64,000 nt of DNA from Choristoneura fumiferana. Taxonomy: Eukaryota > Arthropoda > Insecta > Lepidoptera > Tortricidae. Numbering within the stretch: the first letter of the stretch is position 1; each line of letters opens with the position of its first letter. The DNA lies in NCBI RefSeq assembly GCF_025370935.1, contig NC_133481.1, forward strand, positions 7,486,902 to 7,550,901, in the 5' to 3' direction. Shown piece after piece: positions 1 to 11,800 of this stretch. The position numbers and the translations under genes are program-made. The notes beneath the pieces are model-generated. The model did no database searches. It was not told where the DNA came from and saw nothing but the letters and a program-made list of their open reading frames with translations.

Positions 1-146
1 GTGATTCCTATACCGTAAATGGAATAATTTTACACATTAGAGAACTATTTAATGAAGCAGTAGGTATGGCGTAAATCAAGTGCCCTTTTAAAACCCTGTC
101 CTATCAGTCTTAACAGAAAAACCGTAGATGAAAATACTTATTTTAC

Positions 147-3100
147 TTGAATATGGAGTCTTTGGGTAAAACAGTTTTAGGATCCAGAAGAAATCGCGAC
201 TGCGTGATGAAATATGTATTCGCTTCTTTAGTGACGGTCAATAGGGGATACCCCGCTTGTTTTGTCCACGTATCCATTACGTAACTGTAAAAAACAGATT
301 ACAGGTTAATGTCGCTCGGGACTTGTCGGTTTTCTTCGTTTTCTTGAAGATTCAAATGAGAAAAAACCGGCCAAGAGCGTGTCGGACATGCCCGAAATAA
401 GGTTCCGTAGCATTACGAAAAAGTTAAGTAATATTTTTCTAAGGAATATTCCAAGTTCAGGTATATTTTATACCTCAGGCTACTATTTACTCTTAAACTA
501 CTAAATAAATCGCAAGAAAACTTATCCGTTAAGTATATAGTTTTCCTTGTAAGTTTGATATACTTACTAACTACCATCCTCAATTTTTAAATGCCATGCG
601 CTCGATTTTAATGAACAATTTGCACTTTAAAGTTGAATATTTTGCAAAAATATCACTGAATCGAAAAATTGTTTTAGCAACCCCCTAATGGTTTTAAAAG
701 ACCTATCCAACGATACTCCACACTACAAGGTTGGATGAGAAAAAACACCCCCACTTTACGTCTATGGGAGGTACACAAAAAAAATTTTTTTTTAATTTTT
801 ATTGTACCATTTTGTCGGCATAGTTTACATATATACGTGTGTGCAAAATTACAGCTTTCTAGCATTGATAGTCCCTGAGCAATGCCGCGGACGAACAGAC
901 AGACAGACATGGCGAAACTATAAGGGTTCCGTTCATTCTGGCTACGGAACCCCAAAAAAGAAAATGATCTTTTGTTTCTAATTCCAAAAGACATTAGGAA
1001 ACTAGCTTAATGTAAGTTGCTATTAATAAATCACTATGTATGTCTGACGTGGAGCGCTGGCGTTAGAATGTTGTCCCCCTCTCTCTCCTCCCGTGGGCGC
1101 TGTAGAAACCGGCTGAGGGATAATACCAGAAGATGGGCAGCATCTTCTTAGCAACCTTTACATCCTTTTGCGCTCGCCAACCCGCTTGTCAAGCGTGGCG
1201 AATATTGGCATGAAAATACAAGGAATGTTTCGCGAATAAGGAAATGTAGGTAAATGTAAATTACGTAAGGTTAAGGTCAGGGTATTCTATTTTAAAATAA
1301 GGTTCCAGGGAGGCAAGCAGGTCCTGTCTGTCGGCGTTACCAAACTTATGCTTCGTCAGATAGTCAGACACTCCTTTTGCGAAATTCTGCTCGCCTGTGA
1401 AACCTTCCAACATTCTTATTAAAGAAGCACCCTGTAATAAGTAACAATTAATTAGTTATAGAGAGTTAGTAGTTATAAGATAACTGGATAACTCTGATAA
1501 GCAATGCACTATTACTCATATTTATAAAATCGTAATATTTTCACTGTGATTTCGCAGCTATGAAGGCTTAGCAAGTATCTAATAGTCAACCGAAGCTTAT
1601 TTCCTATACAATTTTTGCCCCAAATTAATAAGGAGCCAATGCACATCGCCTGATAGGCAATTGGTTAGGCTTCTTTTCTTATTACTAAAAACTGACCGAC
1701 TAATAACATATTTTGGCCCCTTCCAGTTCTGGATATGTAACATCGTTATGTACGGAGAACAAGCTAAAATAGCTCTGCTTTCAAGATGACGTGTTAACTT
1801 CGTCAGCAATTCATAAGTGAACGTAGAGCTTTATAAATCTCAGCGTAACCTTTTTCAGAGCAAATTTAAATGGTTTCTCGTGAAGGTATTTCTAACGCGC
1901 ACGATCTGCGGATCTAAAGCTGCGGGTTAATTGCTAGTTCATCATATTTACCTTTTTATATGAAACTTCGTCAAACATCGCCATGACTTGTTTGGGGGTA
2001 TCCACTGTTTGAACAATAGGATGGCTCGATAACCGCACGTCTTCTGACAAAGCTATGTGCATATGGTGCAAAAACTGATCTCTCTAAAATGATGCAGACA
2101 AATAAACACATACAATAAATTAAAGGTATTATTTTAAACTAGCTATTGCCCGCGACTCAGTTCGCTTAGTATCGGTATCCCGTGGGAACTTTGCAATTTT
2201 CCGGGATAAAAACTATCCTCATTGACAAACACAATCCGTTGCAATGACATTGTAACGGATAACTTACGTCTTAAATCGAGTTTAGCTCAACATGCTTCGG
2301 GCTAATTCGAAGCCCTTCTTCCTAGTAGCAACGCAACGCGAAACATGTCGAGCTAAACTAGATTTAAGACGAGTTATCCGTTACAATATCATTTAATATA
2401 AGTGAGTCTCATGGTAGTTTCATGTCCAAAAACTATCCAGATGTCCTTCCCCGGGCCTCAAAATATGTGTATACCGAATTTCATCTAAATCGGTTCAGCG
2501 GTTTAGACGTGATTGAGTAACAAACATCCAAACCTCCAAACATCGTCACAAAATTTCACATTTATAATATTAGTAGGATAGGAAGTAGGAAGTAGGACAA
2601 CGATGAACAAATAAATATAATAAATAGACGCTTATTAACCTTGTGCTTGAATGAAACTTGTGTTATAGGTAACATACAAAGCAACAGGTAAACATACCTA
2701 TTTACTTCAATAGCGCGATACATGCTTGAAATTAAACATTCAAGACTCGAAAACAAACATTCTTATTTTCATATAGTTAAGTTCCCTAACCATTAGACTA
2801 TTCGGCCGTCAAAGTTTTAAACCTTAATAAAACCCTAGCAACGAACTCACCATAGTCCAAGATGGCTCAATGGCATTCAAAGATTTAATCTCCATATACA
2901 TAACAAATCCTTCATTCAGCCAAATATCGTTCCACCATTTCATTGTAACTAGAATCAAACGTTAATCACTAAGTATTATACTTGTGGTACGCAATATATC
3001 AATTTATATACTGCTAAAATAAAATTCTCAAGCTTCTCATAGAAAGTTAAAGTTTTGCGCTCAGCCAAGAAAAGTAACAGTAATTTAATGTGTTTTGTTT

Positions 3101-6100
3101 TAAAGCATAAATGTGCGTGTATCCAAGTAATTCCTTGAGGTTCCTGGATTAGACATCGATTTCAAAAATACTTAAGAGTACGCAATTGTACAAAGCAAAT
3201 ACCTAAATTTCCAAACCACATATGAGCCAACTCGTGCGCAATTGTGCTAGCGACAGTGATTTTGTTTTGAGCAGACGCAGTGTTCTCGTCTACCAGAAAA
3301 AAGGTTTCTCTGTATGTGATCAGACCCCAATGCTCAATAGCCCCAGACACGTATTCTGGGATTGCAATCATATCTGAAATGTAATTAGTTTTCATTCATC
3401 ATCATTATCATATTGTTTTCATTACAGATTGATTATATTTTCACAATTTTCGGAGGTTAAGTATATTGGTTCATTGCTTTACATGATTAAAATATACTTA
3501 ATTATAACAAAATTTACGACTTAAATTTACGAGATATCCAACATGTTTTTTTTTTCAGATGCAGGAAGAAACGTTTACATTTGTATGAAATACGACCAAG
3601 GTAATCCACACAGATATACATAAATCACCCCTTTCTTTGGATTCGATTAAAATTTTAAAAAATCTAGATACCTACTATAAAAGGAAAGATTAATGAATTG
3701 ATTAATTAGGATACAGACCTAGTTTCGGTAGAGGAAATGGTACATCAAAATAGTTTATATAATACTCTAAGACTCTTCTGCCGATATCTTGTGCATAGTC
3801 AGTGTTGTGAATATGATCCTTTTGGGCAAAAGATTTCAGCTTAAAATGATCTCCTAGGCTAGTAGTTTTTACTTCAGTTTCTTTGAATTCGTATTCACAA
3901 ATCACAAAACAGACCACATAAGTGGACATTGGCATACTAGTTGCAAATGTTACTGCTTCGGATGCCGTCTCATTGTCAAGTGTTCTTGATATCTCCTTAA
4001 ATATCACAAAAGTATTGGTTTTAGTAACATACCTCTATTATAAATCGCAAGCTCTACGCTACTTATCAGTATCTTTCTTCCTGGCAAGTGTTGTACATGA
4101 AATATTCTATTGGTATATTGGTATCATTGTGTAGCGAAAGAATAAAGTTTTATATCCAGATCGTGTACCCATGGTCTAAATCGAGGATCGTATCAAAGAA
4201 GAAGAAGAGAAGGAATAGTGCAGTAGAAGAAAGAGAATAAATTGAAGAAGCGAAAATCTTACATTCATATTTGAGAGCGCCACATGATTCCGCGGGACCA
4301 CAAGAGTGATGTCATATGTCGCTTTAAAATCTGGCTCATCAAAGCACGGAAATGCTTGACGTGCATAAGTTGGTATAAATTTACTGTAGATCATTGTTCT
4401 GAAATTTAATTTCGTATAATAAGAACAAATACCTACATCCTTAAATAATTTAATTTGCGTGGCTTTTTGAAGTAAAAAAAATTACTGTCCTCAATAAGAC
4501 GAGACACATTCATATATTACAGTATTTCAGTTCTACGAGTATATTTCTAATTATTTGTTTTTATTAGCAATAGGTACACATGCTCAACGAAATTTATGTT
4601 TTCTTTTAAAAACTTCTCTTTTTTTACCTGATGCTTACTTAAATCCCCGTCCGGCGATCCGAAAATCTCTTTCAGTTTTAAAAATCTTAGATTTCATAAT
4701 AATTAATTAACTTCTTACCCGCCATTTTTAAGAGAGCTTGCATAAAAGCCTTCAACGCCATCAAGCGTTCCCCTGAAGTATATTTTGAGAACGTAGCGAC
4801 CGTCCGGAATTTTTGTCTCTGTTTTAACAATCAATAGATGTTTTTCGTCAGAAACAATTTCCACACTGACTGATATTTTTTCAAAAAAGAAGTTCTCCAG
4901 GTTGACTGACTCTATTACAAGTTTGTTAGTATGTAATGTGACATTGTTTGTTGGATTGTAGATGCTGAGCGCTATTTCCACAGTTCCTCGGAAGGTCTTG
5001 CTGGTTGCATTGGGCCACATCCGCAGTTTGTAGTTTGTTGGAGCTACGTGCCTTGGCAGTCTGTAGCCAATAACTGGGTTAATCTGTAAACAATACTTTG
5101 TATTAGATATAGTGTATACATCGGCGACTCGTGGCAATTCGGTAGCACTAGTGATGAGACAAACTAAAACTACAAGAGTCTTTAGAGATCGTTTTTAATA
5201 TTGAAAAGTCACTTTCATTACCTACTGAGACTGCGACTAAAAGGTAAACGTGTTTATCAATATAGGTAAATAAGTGATATCAAAAATCCAAGATGTCTTA
5301 GAGTAAAAATATGAATATTTTATTACGAAATAAAGAAATTGAAATGAAAGAGAACGGCAAATTTTTTATTATAGGATTATATCCCGAGAAATTGTAAAGT
5401 TCCTGCGGGACATGAATTACTGTTATGATCTATTTTAATATTCTTTATATTTTGTTGATGAGAGACACAATGTAGCTTTCTATTATTGAAAGAATTTTGA
5501 AAATCTGCCTCGAAATTGAATTCACTTATTTTATTCTGCGGAAAGTTTGCACTTTTTTTCAAAAAAAAGTAGTCTATGTCAATCAGGGATATTGTATCTT
5601 TCTATTGGTAAAAGAATTATTTAAATCAGCTCAGTAGTATCAGAGATTAGGTACCCCTAACAAACAAAGAAATTTCATTTATGGGATTTTCTAAAAACCT
5701 TTCCCTATTGTACCTCTACTTTAGGTAGGGAACGGTTGTGGTGCTCTGTAGATAAGCTCTTTATTTTTACCCGACTGCCCGAAGGAGGGTTATGTTTTTC
5801 GAGCGTATGTATGTATGTATGTATGTGTGGGTATGTATGTCCATTTCTTTGGTCCTCGCTGCAGCCTAAACGGCTTGACGGATTTTAACATATGAGGTAT
5901 CATTGGATTCGTCATAACTGTCGGAGTGACATAGGCTATTTAATATTTCAATATGGCGTCTGCAAAAAAAAATATGGCGGAGGAGTGAAAAATAATATTT
6001 TGTATTGTAACAATATGGGTATCAAATGAAAGCTAATAATTAGCTTATTCTAAATATATATGGGTTATAATACTTTTAATCTTCCGTTTTCACATAAATA

Positions 6101-6963
6101 TCAAAAAAGTGTAAAATAAAACATTAAATTAAAAAAAATCAAAAAACCTGACTGCCAAAACTAAAAGGAAGAAAATAAGCCTAGTGGTCTAGAACTCTGT
6201 TAAGTAGCTAATTTAAAGTTCAACAGTCGGGACCCATTTAAATCGTGACTTTTAAGTATGTCGTGGTTTTTAAGTATGGCTTTCAAAGTCTGTTATTACG
6301 GGCGTGAAAACAAAGTTTAGATTAAAATCATATTTAATACACCTTAAAACCGTACCATAAAAATATCGAGCATGCCACAGTGTTGCATAGTCCCCGTTTT
6401 GTTCGGAAAAAAGGGAGGACAAAGGTTTCCGAAAGACAAAACTGTCTCAAAACACAGACATTAATTGCCCCGGAACGCATATTTGCCATAATTAATTCCA
6501 GATATTGCTAAATATTCACAAAACTATTCTAATTATAAATATACCCGCGTAGCTCACCCAAAAACTATGAGATTTGACATTTCGGAGACCTCACGCTACA
6601 CTAGCGCCTCTAGTGGCGAATTCATACGCGATAGCCCTCATTATTTGGCTGATGGTACCTACCCTTCATCATGCCCCTGCGTCATGGTTGCATGTCCGCG
6701 ATCCCATGGCGCTCCCTTAACGGCAGTGGACAAACGCCGATGTATTTTTAGTGGGTATGCTAAATAAAGTCCCACATAACTTTCCACGGAAAGTAAGCAT
6801 AAAGCATTTTCACATCGCAAAAAAAGGTACCTACCCCTTCATCCTGGCTCCGTAATATATTTAACTTGTGTGCTTGATGAAAAGATAACAATCCAAACAC
6901 GAGTAGCAACTTTAACCATTGTTGGCTAGCTTTCCATTGACAAACCAGTTGCAGTGATTTCAT
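147..6963 (-). CDS. Gene 3: M1 zinc aminopeptidase (APN-like), 3' part beyond window
   Basis: Predicted secreted M1 metallopeptidase that removes N-terminal residues from peptides. Coding exons in transcript order: 6835-6963, 4719-5083, 4263-4398, 3719-3995, 3203-3373, 2851-2948, 1952-2083, 1265-1431, 147-284. All introns are GT-AG and phases agree. The first exon opens at an ATG directly after an acceptor (TTTCCAG|ATG), so a non-coding exon must lie upstream, and it encodes a signal peptide with core LKLLLVFGLLSF. Exon 2 is the N-terminal beta domain with NAT and NVT sequons. Exon 3 carries PCFDEPDFKA. Exon 5 has GAIEH (GAMEN equivalent, about residues 313-317) and HELAH (349-353). Exon 6 has LNE with the third zinc ligand at 372, giving HEXXH-X18-E. 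Exon 7 ends VSYKK with the catalytic Tyr near 434. About 537 residues are present; the C-terminal domain lies left of the window. No disabling change is seen. Exon structure parallels genes 1 and 2. Confidence 0.9.
285..429. other. Intron 8 of gene 3, rest unassigned
   Basis: Together with 957-1264, the part of this intron outside the interspersed repeat shows no recognisable element. Confidence 0.5.
430..956 (-). repeat. Interspersed repeat, GGTTCCGTAGCC family, near full length
   Basis: On the minus strand it starts with a GGTTCCGTAGCC-like head and TTATAGTTTCGCCATGTCTG, and continues through ATGGTACAATAAAAA and GTGGGGGTGTTTT to the ATTAAAATCGAGCGC region. Related pieces occur at 25555-25625, 25905-26400, 33870-34180 and 56575-56645. 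Lies in intron 8 of gene 3. Class not determined. Confidence 0.7.
1432..1951. other. Intron 7 of gene 3, nothing recognised
   Basis: AT-rich, with no open frame of interest and no repeat matching elsewhere in the window. Confidence 0.5.
2145..2578 (+). repeat. Lepidopteran interspersed repeat interrupted by a foldback element
   Basis: Starts CTATTGCCCGCGACT, runs through TTTTCCGGGATAAAAA and TTTCATCTAAATCGGTTCAG, and ends TTTATAATATTAGTAGGAT. Relatives are at 15771-16141, 42785-43010, 43150-43550, 53432-53778, 54745-54940 and 57815-58030. The middle (about 2255-2417) is a different inverted-repeat element. Class (Helitron-like or retroposon) cannot be settled by eye. Confidence 0.65.
2255..2417. 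mobile_element. Foldback MITE, GTAACGGATAACTC family, nested copy
   Basis: Left arm GTAACGGATAACTTACGTC, right arm the inverse ending GAGTTATCCGTTACAATATC, with a short loop containing AGCCCTTC. Inserted within the 2145-2578 repeat. Sister copies at 23498-23746 and, as a half, 32985-33067. Confidence 0.65.
2579..2850. other. Intron 6 of gene 3, right of the repeat
   Basis: No recognisable element. Confidence 0.45.
3374..3718. other. Intron 4 of gene 3, nothing recognised
   Basis: AT-rich with a poly-T run near 3546; no repeat or open frame identified. Confidence 0.45.
5769..6130 (+). repeat. Interspersed repeat with (TATG)n near its start
   Basis: Begins ACCCGACTGCCCGAAGGAGG, followed by a TATG microsatellite at about 5805-5830 and then GCAGCCTAAACGGCTTGACG. 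This is the style of short lepidopteran interspersed repeats. Single copy in the window; family not determined. Lies in intron 1 of gene 3. Confidence 0.5.
6262..6632 (+). mobile_element. Left arm of a large inverted repeat containing a THAP-domain relic
   Basis: About 370 bp, repeated in reverse at 7199-7566. From 6372 a short frame reads MPQCC, then RFPKD, and stops at 6462-6464. These are hallmarks of the start of a THAP zinc-finger domain as found in P-element-like and THAP9-like transposases, but the rest of the domain is missing. The arms flank the signal-peptide exon of gene 3. Confidence 0.5.
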
Positions 6964-7198
6964 CTGGAAATAAATGTTTACTGACAGTTAATACTGCTTC
7001 GATTCAAAATATGCATCGACTGCAGAGTTCGTAGCGTTACAAGCATTCAAAGTGACTTAGGGATAAGAATTTCTATAAGGAAACATTTATCTAAATCCCA
7101 GATTAGGTACTCGTTTATTCATTATTTATTTATTTATTCTCATTAATCTCTAACTTTCCTTTCTAAACAATTGCCAGAGGCTGGCCACGATAATTTGG

Positions 7199-7566
7199 AT
7201 CACGTATAAATTCGCCGCTAGAGGCGCTCGTGTAGCGTGAGGTCTCCGAAATGTCAAATCTCATAGTTTTTGAGTGAGCTACGCGGGTTTATTTATAATT
7301 AGAACAGTTTTGTGAATATTTTGCTTTATCTGAAATTAATTATGGCAATTAAGCGATAAGGGGCAATGAATATCTGTGTTTTGAGACAGTTTTGTGTTTT
7401 TGAATTTTTGTTCTCCCTTTTTTTCCGAACAAAACGGGACTACGCAAGACTGGCTGCTCGATATTATTATGGTACGGTTTTAGGATGTATTAAATATGAT
7501 TTTAATCTAAAATTTGTTTTGACGCCCGTAATAACAGACTTTGAAAGCAACACTTAAAAACCTCAC
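7199..7566 (-). mobile_element. Right arm of the THAP-relic inverted repeat
   Basis: Reverse-complement of 6262-6632 with moderate divergence and small indels. Both arms share CTCACGCTACAC, GCGCCTCTAG and the CGTTTTGTTCGGAAAAAA segment. The THAP reading frame is more decayed in this arm. Confidence 0.55.
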
Positions 7567-8229
7567 GCAACAGTGGCGCCATCTAGTAATACAAAAAAAC
7601 GATAGCCCTCATTGTTTTACCTACCACAAACATTTGGGCAGCTTTGTAATATTTGTTTAACACCGATTAGGTAGACATATTATGAGTAAGGGTGGCTACA
7701 CTAAGTTACGAGTTGAAATACGAAAGTTTTAACGAATTGAAGTTTTCCTAAAGTAATAATGTGTTACTTAGATCTAAGAGCAGCGATGACGTAAATAATA
7801 TCACGCTTTTAACTGCCTATTTTCACCCAAAGGTAAACTACAATCCAAAACAAAAAGAATTTTCAAGTGAATATGTACCTAAGTAGGTATTGTAAGAATA
7901 GAGCTGGCCAATGAAACTAGTGTATCAGCAGTAAGATGTTGGTGCCTGTCAGTTTTTTCTCGGATTATTAACTATTCTTACAGAGGCAGCCAAAAATTCC
8001 GAATGAGCGTCGATATCAAACTGCTTTCGCAACTATGTAACTACTTAACTTTTATCGCCTTACCGACCGTTGTCGTATTGAAATTCAATATAGGTATTTG
8101 GAATATAGGATGTTGTGAAACATAACAGTTAACGTGCTATACCTAACCTATAGCTGCAGTTTATAAAACACAATACGTTCAGGCCTTGTAAAACGAAATA
8201 AACATATACCTACAGTACGATTACTTGAA

Positions 8230-8403
8230 GTTAACACTTGACAGATGGGCGTGCCTTCCGTCAATTTTCAACTTTGACGTCATACAAATAAAAAAGTTTT
8301 TACGTAATCTGTAAACGTGGGTAGCGGTATAAAAATGGCTTTATTTGTATGATGTCAAAGTTGAAAATTGACTGAAGGCACGCCCATCTGTCAAGTGTTA
8401 ACT
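8230..8403. mobile_element. Foldback MITE with arms of about 63 bp
   Basis: Left arm GTTAACACTTGACAGATGGG and onward; the right arm is the near-perfect inverse (about two mismatches), separated by about 47 bp. No clear target-site duplication. Intergenic between genes 2 and 3. Confidence 0.75.
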
Positions 8404-8494
8404 CGAATTAATCAAACAGTAAATCTCTATCAAAGCAACAATCTGCGCAAAGGGCGCAAGGGATTTCTATTTCTATACTCCTGACCAAGTGTTT

Positions 8495-8620
8495 TGTCGA
8501 AAAGGCCTGCAATTAAAGCAAGTGAGATAGGGTACTGAATACTGTTCCTGATGCTATCTACTTTGTAAGACCTTATGCAAACGTATTCCAGCAAATAAAT
8601 ATTTCATTTCATTTCATTTC
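8495..8620 (+). mobile_element. LINE 3' tail ending (TTTCA)n
   Basis: Ends GTATTCCAGCAAATAAATAT followed by TTTCATTTC repeats, the style of lepidopteran LINE 3' ends. A similar tail with CATTTCATTC is at 42370-42572. It abuts the end of gene 2 in the opposite orientation. Confidence 0.5.
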
Positions 8621-8835
8621 TCAAGAAGAGGGAGAAATGTATATACACAGCAAGAATGGGGTCTCGTCTTTATTGATAAATAAGCAGATTCCGTGGTGTA
8701 TCGATCGAGCCACGCGGTGATCTGCGGCGCGCGTGCGGCGGCCCACTCGATGTTGTTGCGAACAGTCTCGAGTGCGCGCGCCCGCTCCGCTGCGCCCGCG
8801 CCGGCTTCCGGGTATTGCTGGAAAAACGACTCCAT
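8614..8835 (-). CDS. Gene 2 last exon with 4-bp duplication and extended C-terminus
   Basis: Begins ATGGAG after TCCAG, matching gene 1 (33225-33380). After TGGCTCGAT the copy has an extra GATC-type unit (CTCGATCGATACACC against CTCGATACACC), near 8701-8707. The shift bypasses the ancestral TAA at 8670-8672 and adds about 29 unrelated residues before TGA at 8614. The extension ends within the TTTCATTTC tail of an oppositely oriented LINE. The AATAAA at 8669-8674 now lies inside the coding frame. Confidence 0.8.
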   Translation of the reverse strand: MESFFQQYPEAGAGAAERARALETVRNNIEWAAARAPQITAWLDRYTTESAYLSIKTRPHSCCVYTFLPLLEK

Positions 8836-11800
8836 CTGGACAACAAACAACATAACATTATTATCTGAATCATGAAGTGAAGTTCATAACAAATATTCAT
8901 ATACACAACACACACAATTTGGTACAAAATTATCTATTACTGCGTACATTTGAGGGCCAAATTTTGCCGCTCTGTATATTTCGGGACATAATCACGACTT
9001 AACCATGGAAGCGTTGAGATAATTTTAACAATAACTATAGTTATCATCATCACCATCATCGTTACTTTTACGTGTAACCTACCCAAACTTATTAGGTACG
9101 TCATAAAATCAAAGAATTTTCACTTGCTAACTTATTTTACCTCCTGTAGCCTGACTTCGGTGTCGAAATTTTTAGTAATAGTTCGCACCATCACCCCCAG
9201 AAAATTGTCGTTGAGCGTGAATCGGTTGACGAGCTGTGTCCAGTGCTCGCGCACGTAAGTCCAGACCAACTCCAATCCCCACGGATTGACGCTAAACGTT
9301 CCTAACAGCTGTAAATAATCCTGGTTACGAACATTGCTCTCGTCCCACGCGAGTGTCAGGTATCTAAAATTGAGAAGAAAATAATTTAATTAATATACGC
9401 ACTTGACACCAATTGACCTAATCACAAAGTAAGCAAAGCTAAGTAAGTGATGGGTACGAAACGATGAAAATTATACCTAGTTTTATTGCATGGGGACCCC
9501 CGTAACTTTAAATTAATTTAATTTTAACCCCCGACGCAAAAAGAGGGGTGTTATAAGTTTGACCGCTATGTGTCTGTCTGTGGCACCGTAGCTCTTAAAT
9601 GGGTGGACCGAATGCGGTTATTTTTATTTGAAATCAGGTTTTCTAGCAATGGTTCTTAGACATGTTTCATCAAAATCGGTTTTAGCCGTTTTTGAGATAT
9701 TGAACTTTGAAGTGACAAAGTCGGGGGTTTTCCAACTGTTTGTTGGTTAGGTTAGGTTATTGTATTATTTTTTGTTGTAGCGGCAATAGAAATACATATT
9801 AGATATGTATAGGTACTTTTGAGCTGACAATGTATTACGGTTCTCAAGATACAGCCCTGTGACAGACCGACACTACCTAACTATCCGAGTACTGCCTTTT
9901 CGCAACGTAACGTTTGGCAACCTGTTTCATTGCGGAACTTTTCATTTCGCAAACTCTAAAACTGTAAATATTTCAGGATTTATTTCAGGGCCATCGTGTA
10001 GAACCCTTTAGGTTAGGTTAGGTTACTTTTATAAAAATCCTGATATATTTACAGTTTCAGAAATATTTAACAGTTGGGAAATTAAAAGTTGCGAAATGAA
10101 ACAGGTTGCCAAACGTTTTTCGCCGAAACATTAGTAAACCCCTACTATCACTATAGCAGTATTATAATATAAGATTTCGTGTGTCACCCTTCAGGTCAGG
10201 AGCCCTATAAATGGACCTTGATTCTTTAATTCGAATGACGTGATATGATTTTTACTTTTTGAGTATTTCTATATTACGCGATGCCGTCAATGCTTTGAGA
10301 AGTGTCGCTTGTATTTGTGCGTCGTTTTCGTTCTTGTACATTTGCCACAGTTTATCCCACTCAGAATGAGATGCGTATTTCATGCCTGCAATAAATAACA
10401 CGACTGTTAAGTATCTAATAAGATAAATCTACTTTTAAAATGGTTCCATCATCATGGAAATTCCAAAAAACTTCCCAAAACCCACCCGTGCCAGAACATA
10501 ATTTCATAGACAAGGTTTGCATTGGTTTACCATTGAATTGGCAATTATGTTGATGTTATTCGACAACAATTTTGTCGGCAAAGCAAGCCCTTTTTCTCGT
10601 TTTCATTATACGGATAGTTCAATATTTCTAAAATTCATGACAAGCAAATCCAAAATTACTTTTTTATAAGCAGAGAAATGTTATTAACTATTTATTAATT
10701 AAGTATTTATTTAAATTGCACAAGACAAAATCAGTAGTTTGGTTGCTTATTACCCTAAATCTTTTTACCAAATTTAAGGCGCAAAGAAAATAAAAAATGT
10801 TTCGTGCCAAAAACAAGCAATGCTTTCAATTGAAAACGAATTCGATTCTGGGGCTACGCCGCCGATGCTGCAGCATACTCGTGCTGTGCTCCTTTAACAA
10901 TGTTGTTCATGAAATTAAATTCGCTCAATTATTCATAGGCAAACTGAAAAACGTTAAATCCAAAGCCTTACCATAGTAAAGGACTATATCACGTAGATCT
11001 GTATTATTCATCTGCATCTGACTAGTGCTGTGACTGTTTATCCAGCCTTGGAAAATGACGCGAATTTTTTCTTCTGCCGCTGGCAGTCCCACGCGAGCTC
11101 CTAAATCTATAATCGCTGTACGTAGCAATCTGTAAGAGATAGTTTTGACTATGGAGCCTACTAATGTTAAGCAGCGTTTCCACCGATAATGTGCGAGGAT
11201 ATTTTATATTGCGAGGGATGTGTTTTTACATCCTTGCACAGCACATCTCTGGTGGAAACAGCTGAGCGGAGCGAGGCGAGGTAAATGAAGCATTTCTATT
11301 GGTTAATGAAAGTTAATTGGTTTTTGACTTTTGACTTGACTTTTTGACTTTTGACATATTCCTCGCAACACAGCCTCGCACACCCTCTGGTGGAAACACT
11401 TGCTTAACGCTTGTGTCAAAGCGAAGTATTTAGCTAAACTAAATTGGTTTACCGATCAATCACAATCAAGTTGTTGTTGTCCCAGTTTTGTTTTGAATAA
11501 ATGTTCGATACTAGCTGCTGGATGTACGTCTGAAAGATAATAAATTTTATGACAAAAATATATTAGCTGTTACGTACTCAGCGAGATTGTCATTGTCAGC
11601 GAGATTGTTATTGTTATTTAAAACTTATTGAAAAATGAGAAACCAGTCGAACCCGGGCGGGACTTCGTCATTCTTAACGATCCCGGCAAAACTCCCCAAT
11701 GATTTACAAGAGTTTAATCAATTGAACATGGAAAAGTTTTGGATATTTAGTTCGTTATGTAATTTATTTCATGAGCATTTTGTTGAGATTGAATTTAACA

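Larger units (their letters stand above)
6964..8613. other. Intergenic region between genes 2 and 3
   Basis: Should hold the promoter and non-coding first exon of gene 3, neither of which I could place. Contains the right THAP arm, a foldback element (8230-8403) and a LINE tail (8495-8620). A short segment near 7935-7955 (GTTGGTGCCTGTCAG) resembles 51535-51552 upstream of gene 1 and might be a shared upstream element. Confidence 0.4.

Noticed and set aside
6831..6840. A possible in-frame stop (TAG) at the end of the gene 3 signal-peptide exon
   Set aside because: Counting the four C residues on plus places the donor at GGG|GTAGGT in phase 0, so the TAG is not in frame.
9745..10025. TTAGG repeats (insect telomere motif) near 9750, 10010 and 26995
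   Set aside because: Only two or three units each, in intronic or repeat context; too short for telomeric or interstitial telomeric arrays.
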